From a bacterium (GTDB taxonomy: Bacteria > Babelota > Babeliae > Babelales > RVW-14), in contig CP064957.1 in the NCBI GenBank assembly GCA_016699045.1, positions 62,001-126,000 of the forward strand: a DNA stretch of 64,000 bases, read 5' to 3'. Position numbers and translations under genes: made by a program. This document shows, piece by piece, positions 8,511 through 18,391 of the stretch. Within the stretch, counting starts at the first letter, position 1. Every line of letters starts with the position of its first letter. The notes beneath the pieces were generated by a model. That model did not search any database. It was given only the letters and a program-made list of their open reading frames with translations, and had not been told where the DNA came from.

Positions 8511-9446
8511 TTAGTCTTCGAGTACTAAGTGATCAAGATCATTAAGGGGGTGTTTTTCATCACAAAGTTGCGCTAATTTTTGATTACTCACATGGGTATA
8601 AATTTCTGTGGTTGCAATGGTTTTGTGACCAAGCAATTCTTGAATGACGCGTAAATTGACTCCTTCATTAAGTAAATGGGTAGCAAATGAATGGCGTATT
8701 TTGTGCGGAGTAAGTTTGCGATCGATCTTGAGAAATTTTCTAAACATTTCAAAAATACGCTGAACCGAGCGTGAGGTGATGGGGGTTCCTTTGCAGTTAA
8801 CAAACAAATAATCGTGTTTGTGGTTGTGCAGCATGCCGGGCCTCTCTTCGTCGGTATACTGCTTAACTGCTTGCTGGGCCTTGTTACCAAACAAAACCAT
8901 GCGCTCGCGCCGCCCCTTACCCATAATTCTAATCGTTTGTTCGCTGTGGTTGATATCGAGCAGCTTAATGTTAATTAATTCTGAACAGCGCACGCCGGTA
9001 GCATAAATCAATTCAAAAATTGCTTTATCGCGGTAGGGATATTTAGTAGGCAGTTCTTTAATATCAACAGAATCGAGTAAATAAAAAATCTCATCAACTG
9101 AAAGGGTGGTGGGTAGTTTTTTGTCCAGCCGGGGCGATTTGAAGGTAAAAGTAACGGGCACGCCTTGTGTTTTGAGATACGAAATAAATGAACGCATGCT
9201 TGAAAGTTTACGGGCAAGCGATGTTTTGCTAATTTTTTTATAAAAAAGTGCCAGTGCGTAGCGTTGCATAATTTTGTCAAAATTATGAATGACGTTCGTT
9301 TCTTTTTTATTAATTGTTTCCCAAAAGGTGGCAAGCTGTTGCAAGTCAGATTCATAGGCGCGGAGCGTGTTTTCTGATACATTTTTTTCTACATCAAGAA
9401 ACGTGACAAAGTCACTCATTTTTTCTTTGAACGTTGAAAGTTCCAC
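8511..9446 (-). CDS. xerC: Tyrosine recombinase, XerC/XerD type
   Basis: Site-specific recombinase for chromosome dimer resolution, 311 residues. An N-terminal SAM-like core-binding domain is followed by the catalytic domain with the full set: Arg153 (ATGVRCSEL), Lys177 (GKGRRER), His248 and Arg251 (PHKIRHSFATH), His274 (LLGHKTIATTEIYTH) and nucleophile Tyr283. The start is GTG at 9446, with AGGAG seven bases upstream. A second Xer protein is at 55713-56627, so the pair are probably XerC and XerD; which is which is a guess. The following genes are two PP2C phosphatases, an unrelated but tightly spaced pair. Confidence 0.9.
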   Translation of the reverse strand: MELSTFKEKMSDFVTFLDVEKNVSENTLRAYESDLQQLATFWETINKKETNVIHNFDKIMQRYALALFYKKISKTSLARKLSSMRSFISYLKTQGVPVTFTFKSPRLDKKLPTTLSVDEIFYLLDSVDIKELPTKYPYRDKAIFELIYATGVRCSELINIKLLDINHSEQTIRIMGKGRRERMVLFGNKAQQAVKQYTDEERPGMLHNHKHDYLFVNCKGTPITSRSVQRIFEMFRKFLKIDRKLTPHKIRHSFATHLLNEGVNLRVIQELLGHKTIATTEIYTHVSNQKLAQLCDEKHPLNDLDHLVLED

Positions 9447-9598
9447 CTACATACTCCTATGGTTTTTTTTGAATGGCCATGATATACAGACAAGCATGCC
9501 TCATGATAAACTAGACCAGCGCTTAGCAGGCAAGTATATAAAAAAAAAGTTTTTTCGTTAACTGTTTTCTCATGTTTCCCGTAATTAGGGCTTTAATC

Positions 9599-10261
9599 AT
9601 GTTTGATCATGAAAAAATTGTAAAAATCATTCAGATTTTAAAATCGGCGACCGGCCCCATGGCCGTGCCGTTAATTGATACGATTATTGAAGAATATGGC
9701 AAAGATCCATTTCTGATTTTGATTGGCTGCTTGCTCAGCTTGCGTGCCAAAGATATAACAACGGTGCATGTGTGTCGGGCACTTTTTGCTGTCGCCAAAA
9801 CGCCGCAAGAGCTGTGTGCGCTTGATCGTGCACAACTTGAAAAAATTGTTTTTAAGACTGGCTTTTATAAAAACAAGGCAGCAGTGTTGCAAGAAGTGAG
9901 TAAAACATTACTCGAAAATTTTGAGGGCAAGGTTCCCCAAACACAAGAAGCGTTGCGCTCAATTAAAGGAGTTGGCCCCAAAACGGCAAACTTGGTCTTG
10001 GGTCTTGCATTTGATCAACCAGCAATTTGTGTTGATACGCATGTGCATTGCATTTCAAATCGGCTTGGGTTTATTTCAACAACTACCGTTGAAGAAACGG
10101 AAGTTGCATTGCAAAAAATATTGCCGCAGCGATATTGGACGGTATGGAATAAATTATTAGTGATGTGGGGACAGAATATTTGTGTGCCGCTCAGCCCCAA
10201 GTGCAGTCAGTGTGCCATCAAGGCAGAATGTAAACGCCGCGGTGTAACGCGAAGTCGCTAA
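9599..10261 (+). CDS. nth: Endonuclease III
   Basis: Base-excision repair DNA glycosylase/AP lyase, 220 residues. The helix-hairpin-helix LRSIKGVGPKTANLVLG carries catalytic Lys128, and VDTHVH carries catalytic Asp146. The C-terminal iron-sulphur loop has Cys195, Cys202, Cys205 and Cys211 in the classic C-x6-C-x2-C-x5-C spacing. The ATG at 9599 is preferred because AGGG lies eight bases before it; an in-frame ATG at 9572 has no ribosome site. It is followed by a strong terminator. Confidence 0.94.
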   Translation: MFDHEKIVKIIQILKSATGPMAVPLIDTIIEEYGKDPFLILIGCLLSLRAKDITTVHVCRALFAVAKTPQELCALDRAQLEKIVFKTGFYKNKAAVLQEVSKTLLENFEGKVPQTQEALRSIKGVGPKTANLVLGLAFDQPAICVDTHVHCISNRLGFISTTTVEETEVALQKILPQRYWTVWNKLLVMWGQNICVPLSPKCSQCAIKAECKRRGVTRSR

Positions 10262-10295
10262 AAAATCAAAAAATAATTATAGAAAAATGAGCAAC

Positions 10296-10333
10296 AAAAA
10301 AGGGATCAACCGCGCATGATTGATCCCTTTTTT
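10296..10333. terminator. Bidirectional Rho-independent terminator
   Basis: A perfect 14-base inverted repeat (AAAAAAGGGATCAA with its complement) around a 10-base loop. The A-run on one side and T-run on the other suit termination of both nth and the convergent exported-protein gene. Confidence 0.85.
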
Positions 10334-10357
10334 AATTTATGCTTTGTTTATTTAAAA

Positions 10358-10816
10358 CTAAGCAACAATTTCTACGTCTTCACCGCACAAAGCTTTTCTG
10401 ATGCTTTTTGCAAGTTTTTTAAGTTTTGATTCATCACGAGTAAGGTCGTAAGTAACCAAGCCGGCAACTGCCAAGGTTGATGTAACGATTGCTGCGGTGA
10501 TGTATGGATGAGCTTTTGCTGATTCATAGGTAGCGTTTGCTTTATCAACCACTTTGGTTTTAGCAGACATAAGACCATCTTTTGCTGAATCAAGTCTAGG
10601 TTTTATGCATGCTTTATTGCGATTGTAGTAAACAGTACCTGATGCTGCTACAACAAGTACGCTAGCGATAAGAGCGGTTGCTTTTTTAGGATTTGCTTTC
10701 ATCCAAGCAATAACTGCATTGGAATCAGCTTGTTTGGTTGCTTGTTCTGGTGCTGCTGCATAAGTAGCATTTGCCAAACCAAGGGAAAGAACAAGAGTAA
10801 GAACTATCTTTTTCAT
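10358..10816 (-). CDS. Small exported membrane protein with an internal repeat
   Basis: Unknown function, 152 residues. A signal peptide (MKKIVLTLVLSLGLANATYA) is followed by two similar units: ANPKKATALIASVLVVAASG with YYNR after it, and AHPYITAAIVTSTLAVAGLV with TYDL after it. Each is a hydrophobic helix preceded by Ala-x-Pro, so the protein probably spans the membrane twice. A Lys-rich segment links them. The start at 10816 has AGGGGG upstream. TATAAT on the minus strand at 10842-10847 is a likely -10 element. The family is not known to me. Confidence 0.65.
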   Translation of the reverse strand: MKKIVLTLVLSLGLANATYAAAPEQATKQADSNAVIAWMKANPKKATALIASVLVVAASGTVYYNRNKACIKPRLDSAKDGLMSAKTKVVDKANATYESAKAHPYITAAIVTSTLAVAGLVTYDLTRDESKLKKLAKSIRKALCGEDVEIVA

Positions 10817-11030
10817 GAGGGACCCCCTAATAAAAAAATACATTATAACAGTACATGATAATACGTTTGCTTAGTACATAACTGCGCGTTGCTATGTGTT
10901 TGTCTTTTCCTAAGCGTGATAGATCGTAGCATAATAATTTGAAAAATCAAATATATTTAGTAAGCGCTTTCTGGTGGGCCAAAATATAATTATCTCTTTA
11001 TTTCTCACAGAAAATAACAAAACAATAATG

Positions 11031-13622
11031 CTAAAGAGTGCGCGTTAATTCCCACAATAAATCAAATGCTTGTTTTGGTGTGCATTCGTTCATATTAATT
11101 GTTTGCAGTTTTTTAACGACGTGATCAGCTTTATCTGGTTGTCGCGTTGTATGCGGACAGCTGCAATTTTTTTGTTCTTGTGTCGCATTGAATGTGGGGT
11201 GGGAATGGTTACTTAGTTCACGCTGAATAGTGCTCGCGCGTTCAATAATTGATGGTGGTAGTTGTGCAAGCCGTGCAACATCTAAACCAAAGCTGCTGTG
11301 TGCAATGCCGGGTTCCATTTTGTGGAGGAAATGTAATTGCGAACCAATTTTTTTGCACAGCATGCTGTAGTTTTTTATCATTGGAAAATGTTCGCTTAGT
11401 GCAGTGAGTTCGTGATAATGTGTTGCAAACAAACATTTGGTGCCAATATTTTTTACTAAATGTTCAATGATTGCTTGCGCGAGTGCAATCCCGTCAAACG
11501 TGCTGGTGCCGCGTCCAACTTCGTCCAAAATGACCAAACTGTTTTTTGTTGCTTGCGTGCAGATTGTTGCCGTTTCTTCCATTTCAACCAGAAATGTACT
11601 TTTGCCTTCTGCCACATTGTCGCCAGAACCGATGCGTGTAAAAATACGATCGAGTAGCGGGAGACTGGCGCTGTCTGCAGGCACTAAGCTGCCGCATTGT
11701 GCCATAATGCAAATGAGTGCCACTTGGCGCAAGTACGTTGATTTACCACCCATGTTGGGGCCGGTAATGATTAAAAGCGATTGCTCAGCGTTGAGCATAG
11801 TATTATTTTTTACAAATGCTTCTTCACGTTTAGTTTCAACAACTGGGTGCCTGCCGCCATTAATAATAATATCATGCTGATCATTAAATGTTGGAACAAT
11901 GTAATGATTTTGGTAAGCGCATGATGCCAAGCCAAAAAGACAGTCCAAGTACGCAAGGGCTTGTGCTGTTTGGCGGAGTTGTGTTAAATATTTTTCAACT
12001 TCATATTTGATGCGTTGGTAAACTTCAGCTTCAACGACATCGATTTCGCTTTGGGCGCTGTTAATTGCCTGTTCTAAATTTTTAAGTTCGGGCGTGCTGA
12101 AGCGTACCCGATTTACCAACTTTTGCTGATAAATATATTCGGCAGGAACTTGCGCCAAATTCGGATTGGTAATTTCAAGGTAGTAGCCGGTTATGTTGTT
12201 GTAGCGAATTTTTAAGCTGTTAATGCCGGTGCGTGCAATTTCTTGTTGCTCAAGTTTAAGAATTTCTTGCTGCCCGTTTTCAATCAAATAACGAAAGTGG
12301 TCAAGTTGGTGATCAAAGCCTTTTTTGATCGTGTACTTGCTCGTTGGGTCGTTGTGCAGGCTTTTGGCAAGTAATTGCACCAGGTCGTCAAAATTATAAA
12401 TCTTGTCAGCGATTGCGTGTGCAAGGCTGCTGTTATTCAGTTCCTTCAATAATGTTTTAATGTCTGGCGCAATGCTGAGTGAATTTTGCAGCGCAAGATA
12501 ATCGTATAACGACGCTTTGCGTAACGCAATGCGTCCGATAATTCGCTCAAGGTCGGCGAGCTGACTTAAAAGGTATTCAGCTTTTTGCATGGTGCCAACG
12601 CTGCTCATCAAACTGACAACAACTTCTTGTCGTTGCACAATAGCTTCTTTTTGTACCAGCGGTCGTTGTAACCATTTTTTAAGTGTACGTGAGCCCATGG
12701 CGGTTTTTGCGTGATCCATAACGGCAAAGAGTGAATTTTTACGTCCGCCATCTTGGTTGTTTTCTATAATTTCTAAATTTTTTTGTGTTGCGCGGTCCAA
12801 AATAACATAATCGTCTGGTTCGTAAAAATTGATTGATTTGAATTGCGAGAGTGATGCAGATTGGTTTTTGTTCAAATAGCGATATAAAACATCCAACGAA
12901 TGAAGAAGTTCTTTTCGTTCTGTTAATTGTTGTTGCACGCTGTGGTTAAATTGTTGTTCAAGCCAGGCAGTTCCTGCCAGGGGGGCGTAGATATCGTTGC
13001 TGATTTCTTCAATTTTGTAAGGCGCAAAACTGGCACAGTAGCCAAGTTTTTTGAAATACACATTAAAAGGTTTTGCGTGGCTGCCTTGCGCTAAAATAAC
13101 TTCGTCAGGAAAAAATCTGATAAGTTCTGCTTCAATCATTTTATGAGCGCCTGCCGGTACGCTGGTAGCAAAAAGCTGGGCGGTTAAAAGCTCTGAAAAT
13201 ACAAGGCCCCACGCATGTTCACCAGGAAAAAATGACATCAGATACGATGCTGATTTTTCATCAAGCATGGCAGCATCAGTCAGGGTGCCGGGTGTTAAAA
13301 CGTTGGTGATGCCGCGCTGCACAACCGTGCCGGGTTGTGGTTTGGTGAGTTGATCACAAATAGCAACCTTGAAGCCGCCGACAATTAATTTTTTAAGATA
13401 ATGATTAAGCGCATGGACAGGAACGCCGCACAAGGGAATGTCTTTGCCATTGTTCTTGCCGCGCTTGGTCAGTGTAATGGCAAGAAACGATGAGGCTTTG
13501 ATAGCGTCATCAAAAAAAAGTTCATAAAAATCACCAACTTGAAAAAACAGCAGGGCATCTTCATAGTCTTTTTTGATTGCAAAGTATTGTTGCATTAATG
13601 GGGTAATTTTATCTTGCATCAT
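11031..13622 (-). CDS. mutS: DNA mismatch repair protein MutS
   Basis: Mismatch recognition ATPase, 863 residues from the ATG at 13622, a normal MutS length. The N-terminal mismatch-reading motif is present as QVGDFYELFFDDA. The ATPase has Walker A GPNMGGKSTYLRQ near residue 625, then LDEVGRGTSTFDG and FATHYHEL. A longer frame to 13649 would need TTG and lacks a ribosome site. Two adjacent ATG codons (13622, 13619) are both possible. No mutL lies in the window. Confidence 0.96.
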   Translation of the reverse strand: MMQDKITPLMQQYFAIKKDYEDALLFFQVGDFYELFFDDAIKASSFLAITLTKRGKNNGKDIPLCGVPVHALNHYLKKLIVGGFKVAICDQLTKPQPGTVVQRGITNVLTPGTLTDAAMLDEKSASYLMSFFPGEHAWGLVFSELLTAQLFATSVPAGAHKMIEAELIRFFPDEVILAQGSHAKPFNVYFKKLGYCASFAPYKIEEISNDIYAPLAGTAWLEQQFNHSVQQQLTERKELLHSLDVLYRYLNKNQSASLSQFKSINFYEPDDYVILDRATQKNLEIIENNQDGGRKNSLFAVMDHAKTAMGSRTLKKWLQRPLVQKEAIVQRQEVVVSLMSSVGTMQKAEYLLSQLADLERIIGRIALRKASLYDYLALQNSLSIAPDIKTLLKELNNSSLAHAIADKIYNFDDLVQLLAKSLHNDPTSKYTIKKGFDHQLDHFRYLIENGQQEILKLEQQEIARTGINSLKIRYNNITGYYLEITNPNLAQVPAEYIYQQKLVNRVRFSTPELKNLEQAINSAQSEIDVVEAEVYQRIKYEVEKYLTQLRQTAQALAYLDCLFGLASCAYQNHYIVPTFNDQHDIIINGGRHPVVETKREEAFVKNNTMLNAEQSLLIITGPNMGGKSTYLRQVALICIMAQCGSLVPADSASLPLLDRIFTRIGSGDNVAEGKSTFLVEMEETATICTQATKNSLVILDEVGRGTSTFDGIALAQAIIEHLVKNIGTKCLFATHYHELTALSEHFPMIKNYSMLCKKIGSQLHFLHKMEPGIAHSSFGLDVARLAQLPPSIIERASTIQRELSNHSHPTFNATQEQKNCSCPHTTRQPDKADHVVKKLQTINMNECTPKQAFDLLWELTRTL

Positions 13623-13779
13623 TGTTCTTAAGAAGTTAAAATTTATCAAGCGTTTTTACAATAGTGTGGTAAAGCTGGTGATGGTTAGTATAGCGGCTTT
13701 ACTGATTTATGACTATGTTAAAACGTTTCGTAGTGATATAGTAATACATTTTTTATGGTTGTAGCATGGGAAGGCCTAC

Positions 13780-14313
13780 ATGAAGAGATATGTGATTGTT
13801 TTATTGATGATGGTAATTGGCATTATTGGAAGTCCTGATTTTTGTAGAGGATCGGCTGCTGAGATCGAAGAGTTTAGTGTTCCTGTTCCAGCAATGGGAT
13901 CTGTGTCGGCGATGCTTGAACAATTGGGAATTGACGGTGTTGTCATTACCGAAACGATTGTGTTTGATGCATATAAACGTTGTATGAGTGATATTTGTTT
14001 TGTGCACAGTAGTCCACGTGATTTAAGCAGGGCGAAAGCAAATTTTGAAAAAGCATACAATTTTTTGTTGGATTATATTTATCGTTCTTGTGTTGAAAGT
14101 ATCGATATTGACGGGAGTTATTGTCCAGCATGCAGGCAAGAAGAATACGAGAAAAAGTTTACTCCTCAAGAATTAAGAAAGAAACTTGATCAAGCACTTA
14201 CTCTAAAAAGAAGAGAGTTTGCTGACTTTCCTGATCGACTTGCGTTTCTTGATCGTGCAGAATTTTTTTTAAAAAAGAATTTAATGCCAAAATATTCACC
14301 ATTGCGTTGCTAG
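13780..14313 (+). CDS. Small exported protein of unknown function
   Basis: 177 residues with GGAAGG five bases before the ATG and a signal peptide (MKRYVIVLLMMVIGIIGS). The mature part is acidic then Lys-rich, with CPAC at about 112-115 and a predicted helical C-terminus (FTPQELRKKLDQALTLKRR). I do not recognise a domain. It ends 18 bases before cmk and may be co-transcribed with it. Confidence 0.6.
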   Translation: MKRYVIVLLMMVIGIIGSPDFCRGSAAEIEEFSVPVPAMGSVSAMLEQLGIDGVVITETIVFDAYKRCMSDICFVHSSPRDLSRAKANFEKAYNFLLDYIYRSCVESIDIDGSYCPACRQEEYEKKFTPQELRKKLDQALTLKRREFADFPDRLAFLDRAEFFLKKNLMPKYSPLRC

Positions 14314-14331
14314 TTAAAAAGGAGATAGTTG

Positions 14332-15012
14332 ATGATTATTACGATTGACGGGCCGGTTGCCAGCGGTAAAAGCTCGGTGGCACAGGCTTTGGCCACGCGC
14401 ATGGGTTTTTATTATTTGTACACTGGTTTGTTGTACCGTGCCTTTGCGTATCTCCTTAAAAAAAAATATGATGCTGAGATTAGTCAGTTTTTAACGTGCG
14501 TCGGGCCGTGTGTGGTACAGCCGGCTGATCTGATGATGACTGCCGGCATTGATTATGCGTATGTTGATGGTAAGCCACGGATTACGATTTATGGCTCTGC
14601 GGTTGTTGATGAATTATATCATCACGACATTGATCAGCTTGCATCAATCGTGAGTGCTAATAAAGCGGTTCGAGAGGCTTTGTTACCATTGCAGCGCCAC
14701 ATTGGCAAGCGGTACGATATCATTGCTGATGGTCGTGATTGCGGTTCGGTGGTATTTCCTGATGCCGATTATAAATTTTATCTAACAGCGTCTGTTGATG
14801 TTCGAGCCCAACGGGTTTTAAACGATGCAAAACGCAAAAATGGCGATATTGATGCAGCAAAAATTCGACAAGAACTTGAAGCGCGCGACCAACGCGATAT
14901 GAATAGAGAAGTGGCTCCGCTCAGAATTCCTGAGGGAGCCATTGTTATTGATAATTCCACGTTAACGTTTAAAGAGACGCTTGATGCTTTTTTACAAAAC
15001 ATCCGCGGCTAA
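14332..15012 (+). CDS. cmk: Cytidylate kinase
   Basis: Phosphorylates CMP/dCMP, 226 residues. The P-loop is GPVASGKSS at 7-15. YLYTGLLYRAFA is the CMP-binding segment, ADGRDCGSVVFPDAD is the family signature, and RDQRDMNREVAPL is the lid. The ATG at 14332 has GGAG seven bases upstream; the frame could open one codon earlier with TTG, which is less likely. The last 21 bases overlap the 3' end of the convergent phoH gene. Confidence 0.94.
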   Translation: MIITIDGPVASGKSSVAQALATRMGFYYLYTGLLYRAFAYLLKKKYDAEISQFLTCVGPCVVQPADLMMTAGIDYAYVDGKPRITIYGSAVVDELYHHDIDQLASIVSANKAVREALLPLQRHIGKRYDIIADGRDCGSVVFPDADYKFYLTASVDVRAQRVLNDAKRKNGDIDAAKIRQELEARDQRDMNREVAPLRIPEGAIVIDNSTLTFKETLDAFLQNIRG

Positions 15013-16485
15013 TTGAGCCAATTCACTTCGTTCGCTCTTTTCTAAAAATGCCGTACCAAACAGGCTGGAGCCTTTCAGTTTGTCAGTTGTAACGGTCAGG
15101 CCGTTGCTCGTAAAATCTAAGTATGGTGAGTCGATTTGAAAAGGATCGCCAGCCAAAATAACTTTGGTGCCTTCGCCCGCGCGGCTGACCAGCGTTTTAA
15201 CTTCGTGTGGTGTTAAGTTTTGTACTTCGTCAATAAATACAAATTGATTGGGAATAGAGCGGCCACGCATGTAGGTAATTGCTTCAAGGCTTAAGATGCC
15301 TTTTTGTTGCAGTTGCTCTACAAATTTAGTGTCTTGAAATCTTTTTTGATAGTGTTTTTGTTCTTGATCACGATCGTGATTGTGGTTCTTATTTTTTTTC
15401 CAACGTGGTTTTCTTTCGCGCTCCATCTGTAAATCTTCTTCATTGCCGCGCATGAGTTGGCTTGAAATAAATTCGAGATTGTCGTGGACTGGTTGCATCC
15501 ACATGTGGAGTTTTTCTTGAATGTCGCCAGGCAAATAACCAACGTCGGCGCCCAAAGCTACGATTGGTCGAGCTACCATGAGTTTGCGATATTGTTTTTC
15601 ATAAGCAACTTTAAACAAGCCTGCAAGGAGCGTAAGAAATGTTTTACCGGTACCGGCAGGGCCCAAGAGACTGACAATTTTAATTGAGTCGTCCATCAAT
15701 AAATCAAGCGCCATGAGCTGTTGAATGTTGCGTGCTCTAAAGCTGCTTAAAATACTAATTGGGTTGATTTCTTTGCAGTTGTTACCACCAAGAAAACGGA
15801 AGAGGCGATTATTTTCAGGATTGTTTTCGCTTTCTAAAATAATGTATTCATTGGGGCTTAAGTCTTGCGCTGAAACAATGCTCAAGACTCTGTTGGCATT
15901 CATATCTTTTAAATCTTTGGCCGGCATGATGCGCTCTACCCAGCCTTTGTAGTAACTGTCGTACGTAATTTGGCCTTTGGTATAATCTTCGGCATTCAGG
16001 CCTAAAACGTCCGCTTTAACGCGTGAATTGATATCTTTGGTAACCAGTGTTACTTCGCAGTTTTGGTTGCTGAGGTCCTGGACCGTTTGAATGATGAGAT
16101 TATCTTTGAACGTTTGTTCGCTCAAGCTGGTCAGGCTTTGAGAAAAATCAACTTTGTCTGGTGTTGGAAAAACTCGTAAAATAGCGCCTTCGGTGCCGTT
16201 TTTGAGTTCAACTCCTTCAAGGAGACTGCCCTGAGAACGCAAATAATCTAATGTTCTGATGATTTCACGAGTGTTATAACCTTTTTCCCCGACTTCTTTT
16301 TTGAAGCCATCAAGCTCTTCAAGAACTACAAATGGGATGCCAACGACCACTCCTTTGAAGGCGTAAATTGCTTTGGGGTCGTGCAATAGGACGTTCGTGT
16401 CTAGCACAAAGATGCGATTTAATCGAATTGGGCATTCACCTTTTGAGTTTGATGGTTTTGAGGTGATTTTTTTCGTTTCTTCCAC
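14992..16485 (-). CDS. PIN-PhoH fusion ATPase (PhoH2 type)
   Basis: 497 residues: an N-terminal PIN nuclease domain (FVLDTNVLLHD from residue 27, further acidic residues to about 160) fused to a PhoH ATPase with Walker A GPAGTGKT at 275-282 and Walker B VFIDEVQNLTPHE. This layout is known as PhoH2, thought to act as an ATP-driven RNA-cleaving enzyme. Between Walker A and B lies a hydrophilic His/Lys/Arg-rich insertion (about residues 355-385, KNKNHNHDRDQEQ) that looks unstructured. The start is GTG with AGGAG five bases upstream. It overlaps cmk tail to tail by 21 bases. Confidence 0.9.
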   Translation of the reverse strand: MEETKKITSKPSNSKGECPIRLNRIFVLDTNVLLHDPKAIYAFKGVVVGIPFVVLEELDGFKKEVGEKGYNTREIIRTLDYLRSQGSLLEGVELKNGTEGAILRVFPTPDKVDFSQSLTSLSEQTFKDNLIIQTVQDLSNQNCEVTLVTKDINSRVKADVLGLNAEDYTKGQITYDSYYKGWVERIMPAKDLKDMNANRVLSIVSAQDLSPNEYIILESENNPENNRLFRFLGGNNCKEINPISILSSFRARNIQQLMALDLLMDDSIKIVSLLGPAGTGKTFLTLLAGLFKVAYEKQYRKLMVARPIVALGADVGYLPGDIQEKLHMWMQPVHDNLEFISSQLMRGNEEDLQMERERKPRWKKNKNHNHDRDQEQKHYQKRFQDTKFVEQLQQKGILSLEAITYMRGRSIPNQFVFIDEVQNLTPHEVKTLVSRAGEGTKVILAGDPFQIDSPYLDFTSNGLTVTTDKLKGSSLFGTAFLEKSERSELAQLAADVL

Positions 16486-16654
16486 AAGGTCTCCTTTTCT
16501 TGCTTGTACAGTTCGCCGCGGCTAGCGTCTTTTCATTATGATAAGCTCGTGCTACACTAGAGCGCACTCATGTGCCGCCATGAAAAATAGTATAAGTATC
16601 TTGAAAGTGAGTCCGCAATACATTGGCTGATTTGCATAAAAAAGAAAGGGTCTT

Positions 16655-18373
16655 ATGAGCGAAATGAACGAACAACTACACAATCTGCGTCATTCCGCAG
16701 CGCATTTACTGGCGCATGCCGTTAGTGAATTATTTCCGGGCACTAAAATGACTATCGGCCCGGTAACGGAGACCGGTTTTTTTTATGATTTCTTGCCTGT
16801 GCAAAACTTTAAAGAAGAAGACTTGCCGCGTATTGAAGAGAGAATGCGTGAGCTGGCAAAAAAAGATTATAAAATTATTGGCAGTCAGGTGCCCAAAAAA
16901 GATGCCCGCGAGCGTTTTAAAGATAATCAATTTAAATTAGAAATCATTGACGATGTTACCGACGAAACGGTTGGCGTATATGGTCAGGGTGATTTTTATG
17001 ATTTGTGCCGCGGTGGGCATGTGAACTCAACTGGCAAAATTAAGCATTTTAAATTGACGAGCATTTCGGGTTCGTATTGGCGTGCAAACCGTGAAGGTAT
17101 TGCGCTTCAACGAATTACGGGCATTGCGTTTGAAACCAAAGAAGATTTGGACGCTTATTTGCAGCGGCTTGAAGAAGTTAAAATGTACGATCATCGTCGC
17201 TTGGGCAAAGAACTGGATCTTTTCTCATTTCACGATGAAGCGCCAGGGATGCCATTTTTCCACCACAAAGGTTTGTTGGTTTACAACAAGCTTATTGAGT
17301 TTATTCGTTCGCTTTTAAAGAAAGAGAATCAGGAAATTCGTACGCCGCTGCTGATGGCAGAAGGTTTGTGGAAGACTTCTGGGCATTATGATTTTTACAA
17401 AGATAAAATGTATTTTTGTACGATTGATGAACAGACCGATTGTGTGCGTCCCATGAACTGCCCCGGCTCAATCTTGATTTACAAAGAGCGTCCACGTTCA
17501 TATCGTGAGTTGCCGTTGCGCTTGACCGAGTTTGGTTATGTGCATCGCTTTGAATTGTCTGGCGTTTTGCATGGCTTGTTTCGCGTGCGTGCGTTCACGA
17601 TTGATGATGGCCATATTTATTGCATGCTTGATCAAGTTGAAGATGAAGTGGTAAAGCTTCTTAATTTTGCCGCAAAAGTTTATCAAGCATTTAATTTTGC
17701 CAATATTAAAATGGCTATCTCAACACGTCCAGAAAAATATATGGGCGATGATAAAGATTGGGAAATGGCAACGCAAGCATTGAAAAGTGCGCTCGACCGC
17801 AATGGTGTAGCTTATAAAATTCAAGAAGGCGAAGGCGCTTTTTATGGTCCTAAAATAGAGATTGTGATTGAAGACAGCATGGGCCGTGAGTGGCAGTGTG
17901 GTACGGTGCAGGTAGATTTTAATTTGCCTATTAATTTTGATCTTTCGTACATCGCTTCTGATCAATCTAAAAAACGTCCGGTTATTGTGCATCGCGCTAT
18001 CTTGGGTTCTGTCGAGCGCTTTTTGGGTATGGTTCTTGAGCATTGTAAAGGGCGGTTGCCATTTTGGATTGCGCCCGTCCAAGCGCGCATTTTAATGATT
18101 TCTGAGCACCAAAATGCTTATGCCAAGGATGTGTGTGAACAGTTACTGGCCCATGGGCTACGTGTTGAACTTGATACATCGGGCGATAAAATATCTGCAC
18201 AAATTCGTCGAGCGCAGATTGATAAGATGCCGTGGATGTTGGTGCTTGGTAAAAAAGAACAGGAACAAAATACCGTTACGTTGCGTCTTGCCGATGGCCA
18301 GCAGCAGGGTGATTTGACCGTGCAAGATTTGTATGCGAAAGCTGATGCGTTAAATGCAGAGCAAGCCGAATAA
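16655..18373 (+). CDS. thrS: Threonyl-tRNA synthetase lacking the TGS domain
   Basis: Class II synthetase charging tRNA-Thr, 572 residues instead of about 640. It starts directly at the editing domain: HSAAH with His13 and His17, and DLCRGGHV with Cys118 and His122, the metal-site residues of the N2 editing domain. The catalytic core follows (MNCPGSILIYKERPRSYREL, RVRAFTIDDGHIYC, RAILGSVERFLGMVLEH), then the anticodon-binding domain. The N-terminal TGS domain usual in bacteria is missing, and no upstream frame restores it. AAGGG precedes the ATG. A PPP-like phosphatase gene follows after 18 bases. Confidence 0.95.
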   Translation: MSEMNEQLHNLRHSAAHLLAHAVSELFPGTKMTIGPVTETGFFYDFLPVQNFKEEDLPRIEERMRELAKKDYKIIGSQVPKKDARERFKDNQFKLEIIDDVTDETVGVYGQGDFYDLCRGGHVNSTGKIKHFKLTSISGSYWRANREGIALQRITGIAFETKEDLDAYLQRLEEVKMYDHRRLGKELDLFSFHDEAPGMPFFHHKGLLVYNKLIEFIRSLLKKENQEIRTPLLMAEGLWKTSGHYDFYKDKMYFCTIDEQTDCVRPMNCPGSILIYKERPRSYRELPLRLTEFGYVHRFELSGVLHGLFRVRAFTIDDGHIYCMLDQVEDEVVKLLNFAAKVYQAFNFANIKMAISTRPEKYMGDDKDWEMATQALKSALDRNGVAYKIQEGEGAFYGPKIEIVIEDSMGREWQCGTVQVDFNLPINFDLSYIASDQSKKRPVIVHRAILGSVERFLGMVLEHCKGRLPFWIAPVQARILMISEHQNAYAKDVCEQLLAHGLRVELDTSGDKISAQIRRAQIDKMPWMLVLGKKEQEQNTVTLRLADGQQQGDLTVQDLYAKADALNAEQAE

Positions 18374-18391
18374 TCTTTTTTAGGATACCTA

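Noticed and set aside
9572..9598. Longer N-terminus for endonuclease III
   Set aside because: The upstream ATG has no ribosome site, while the ATG at 9599 does.
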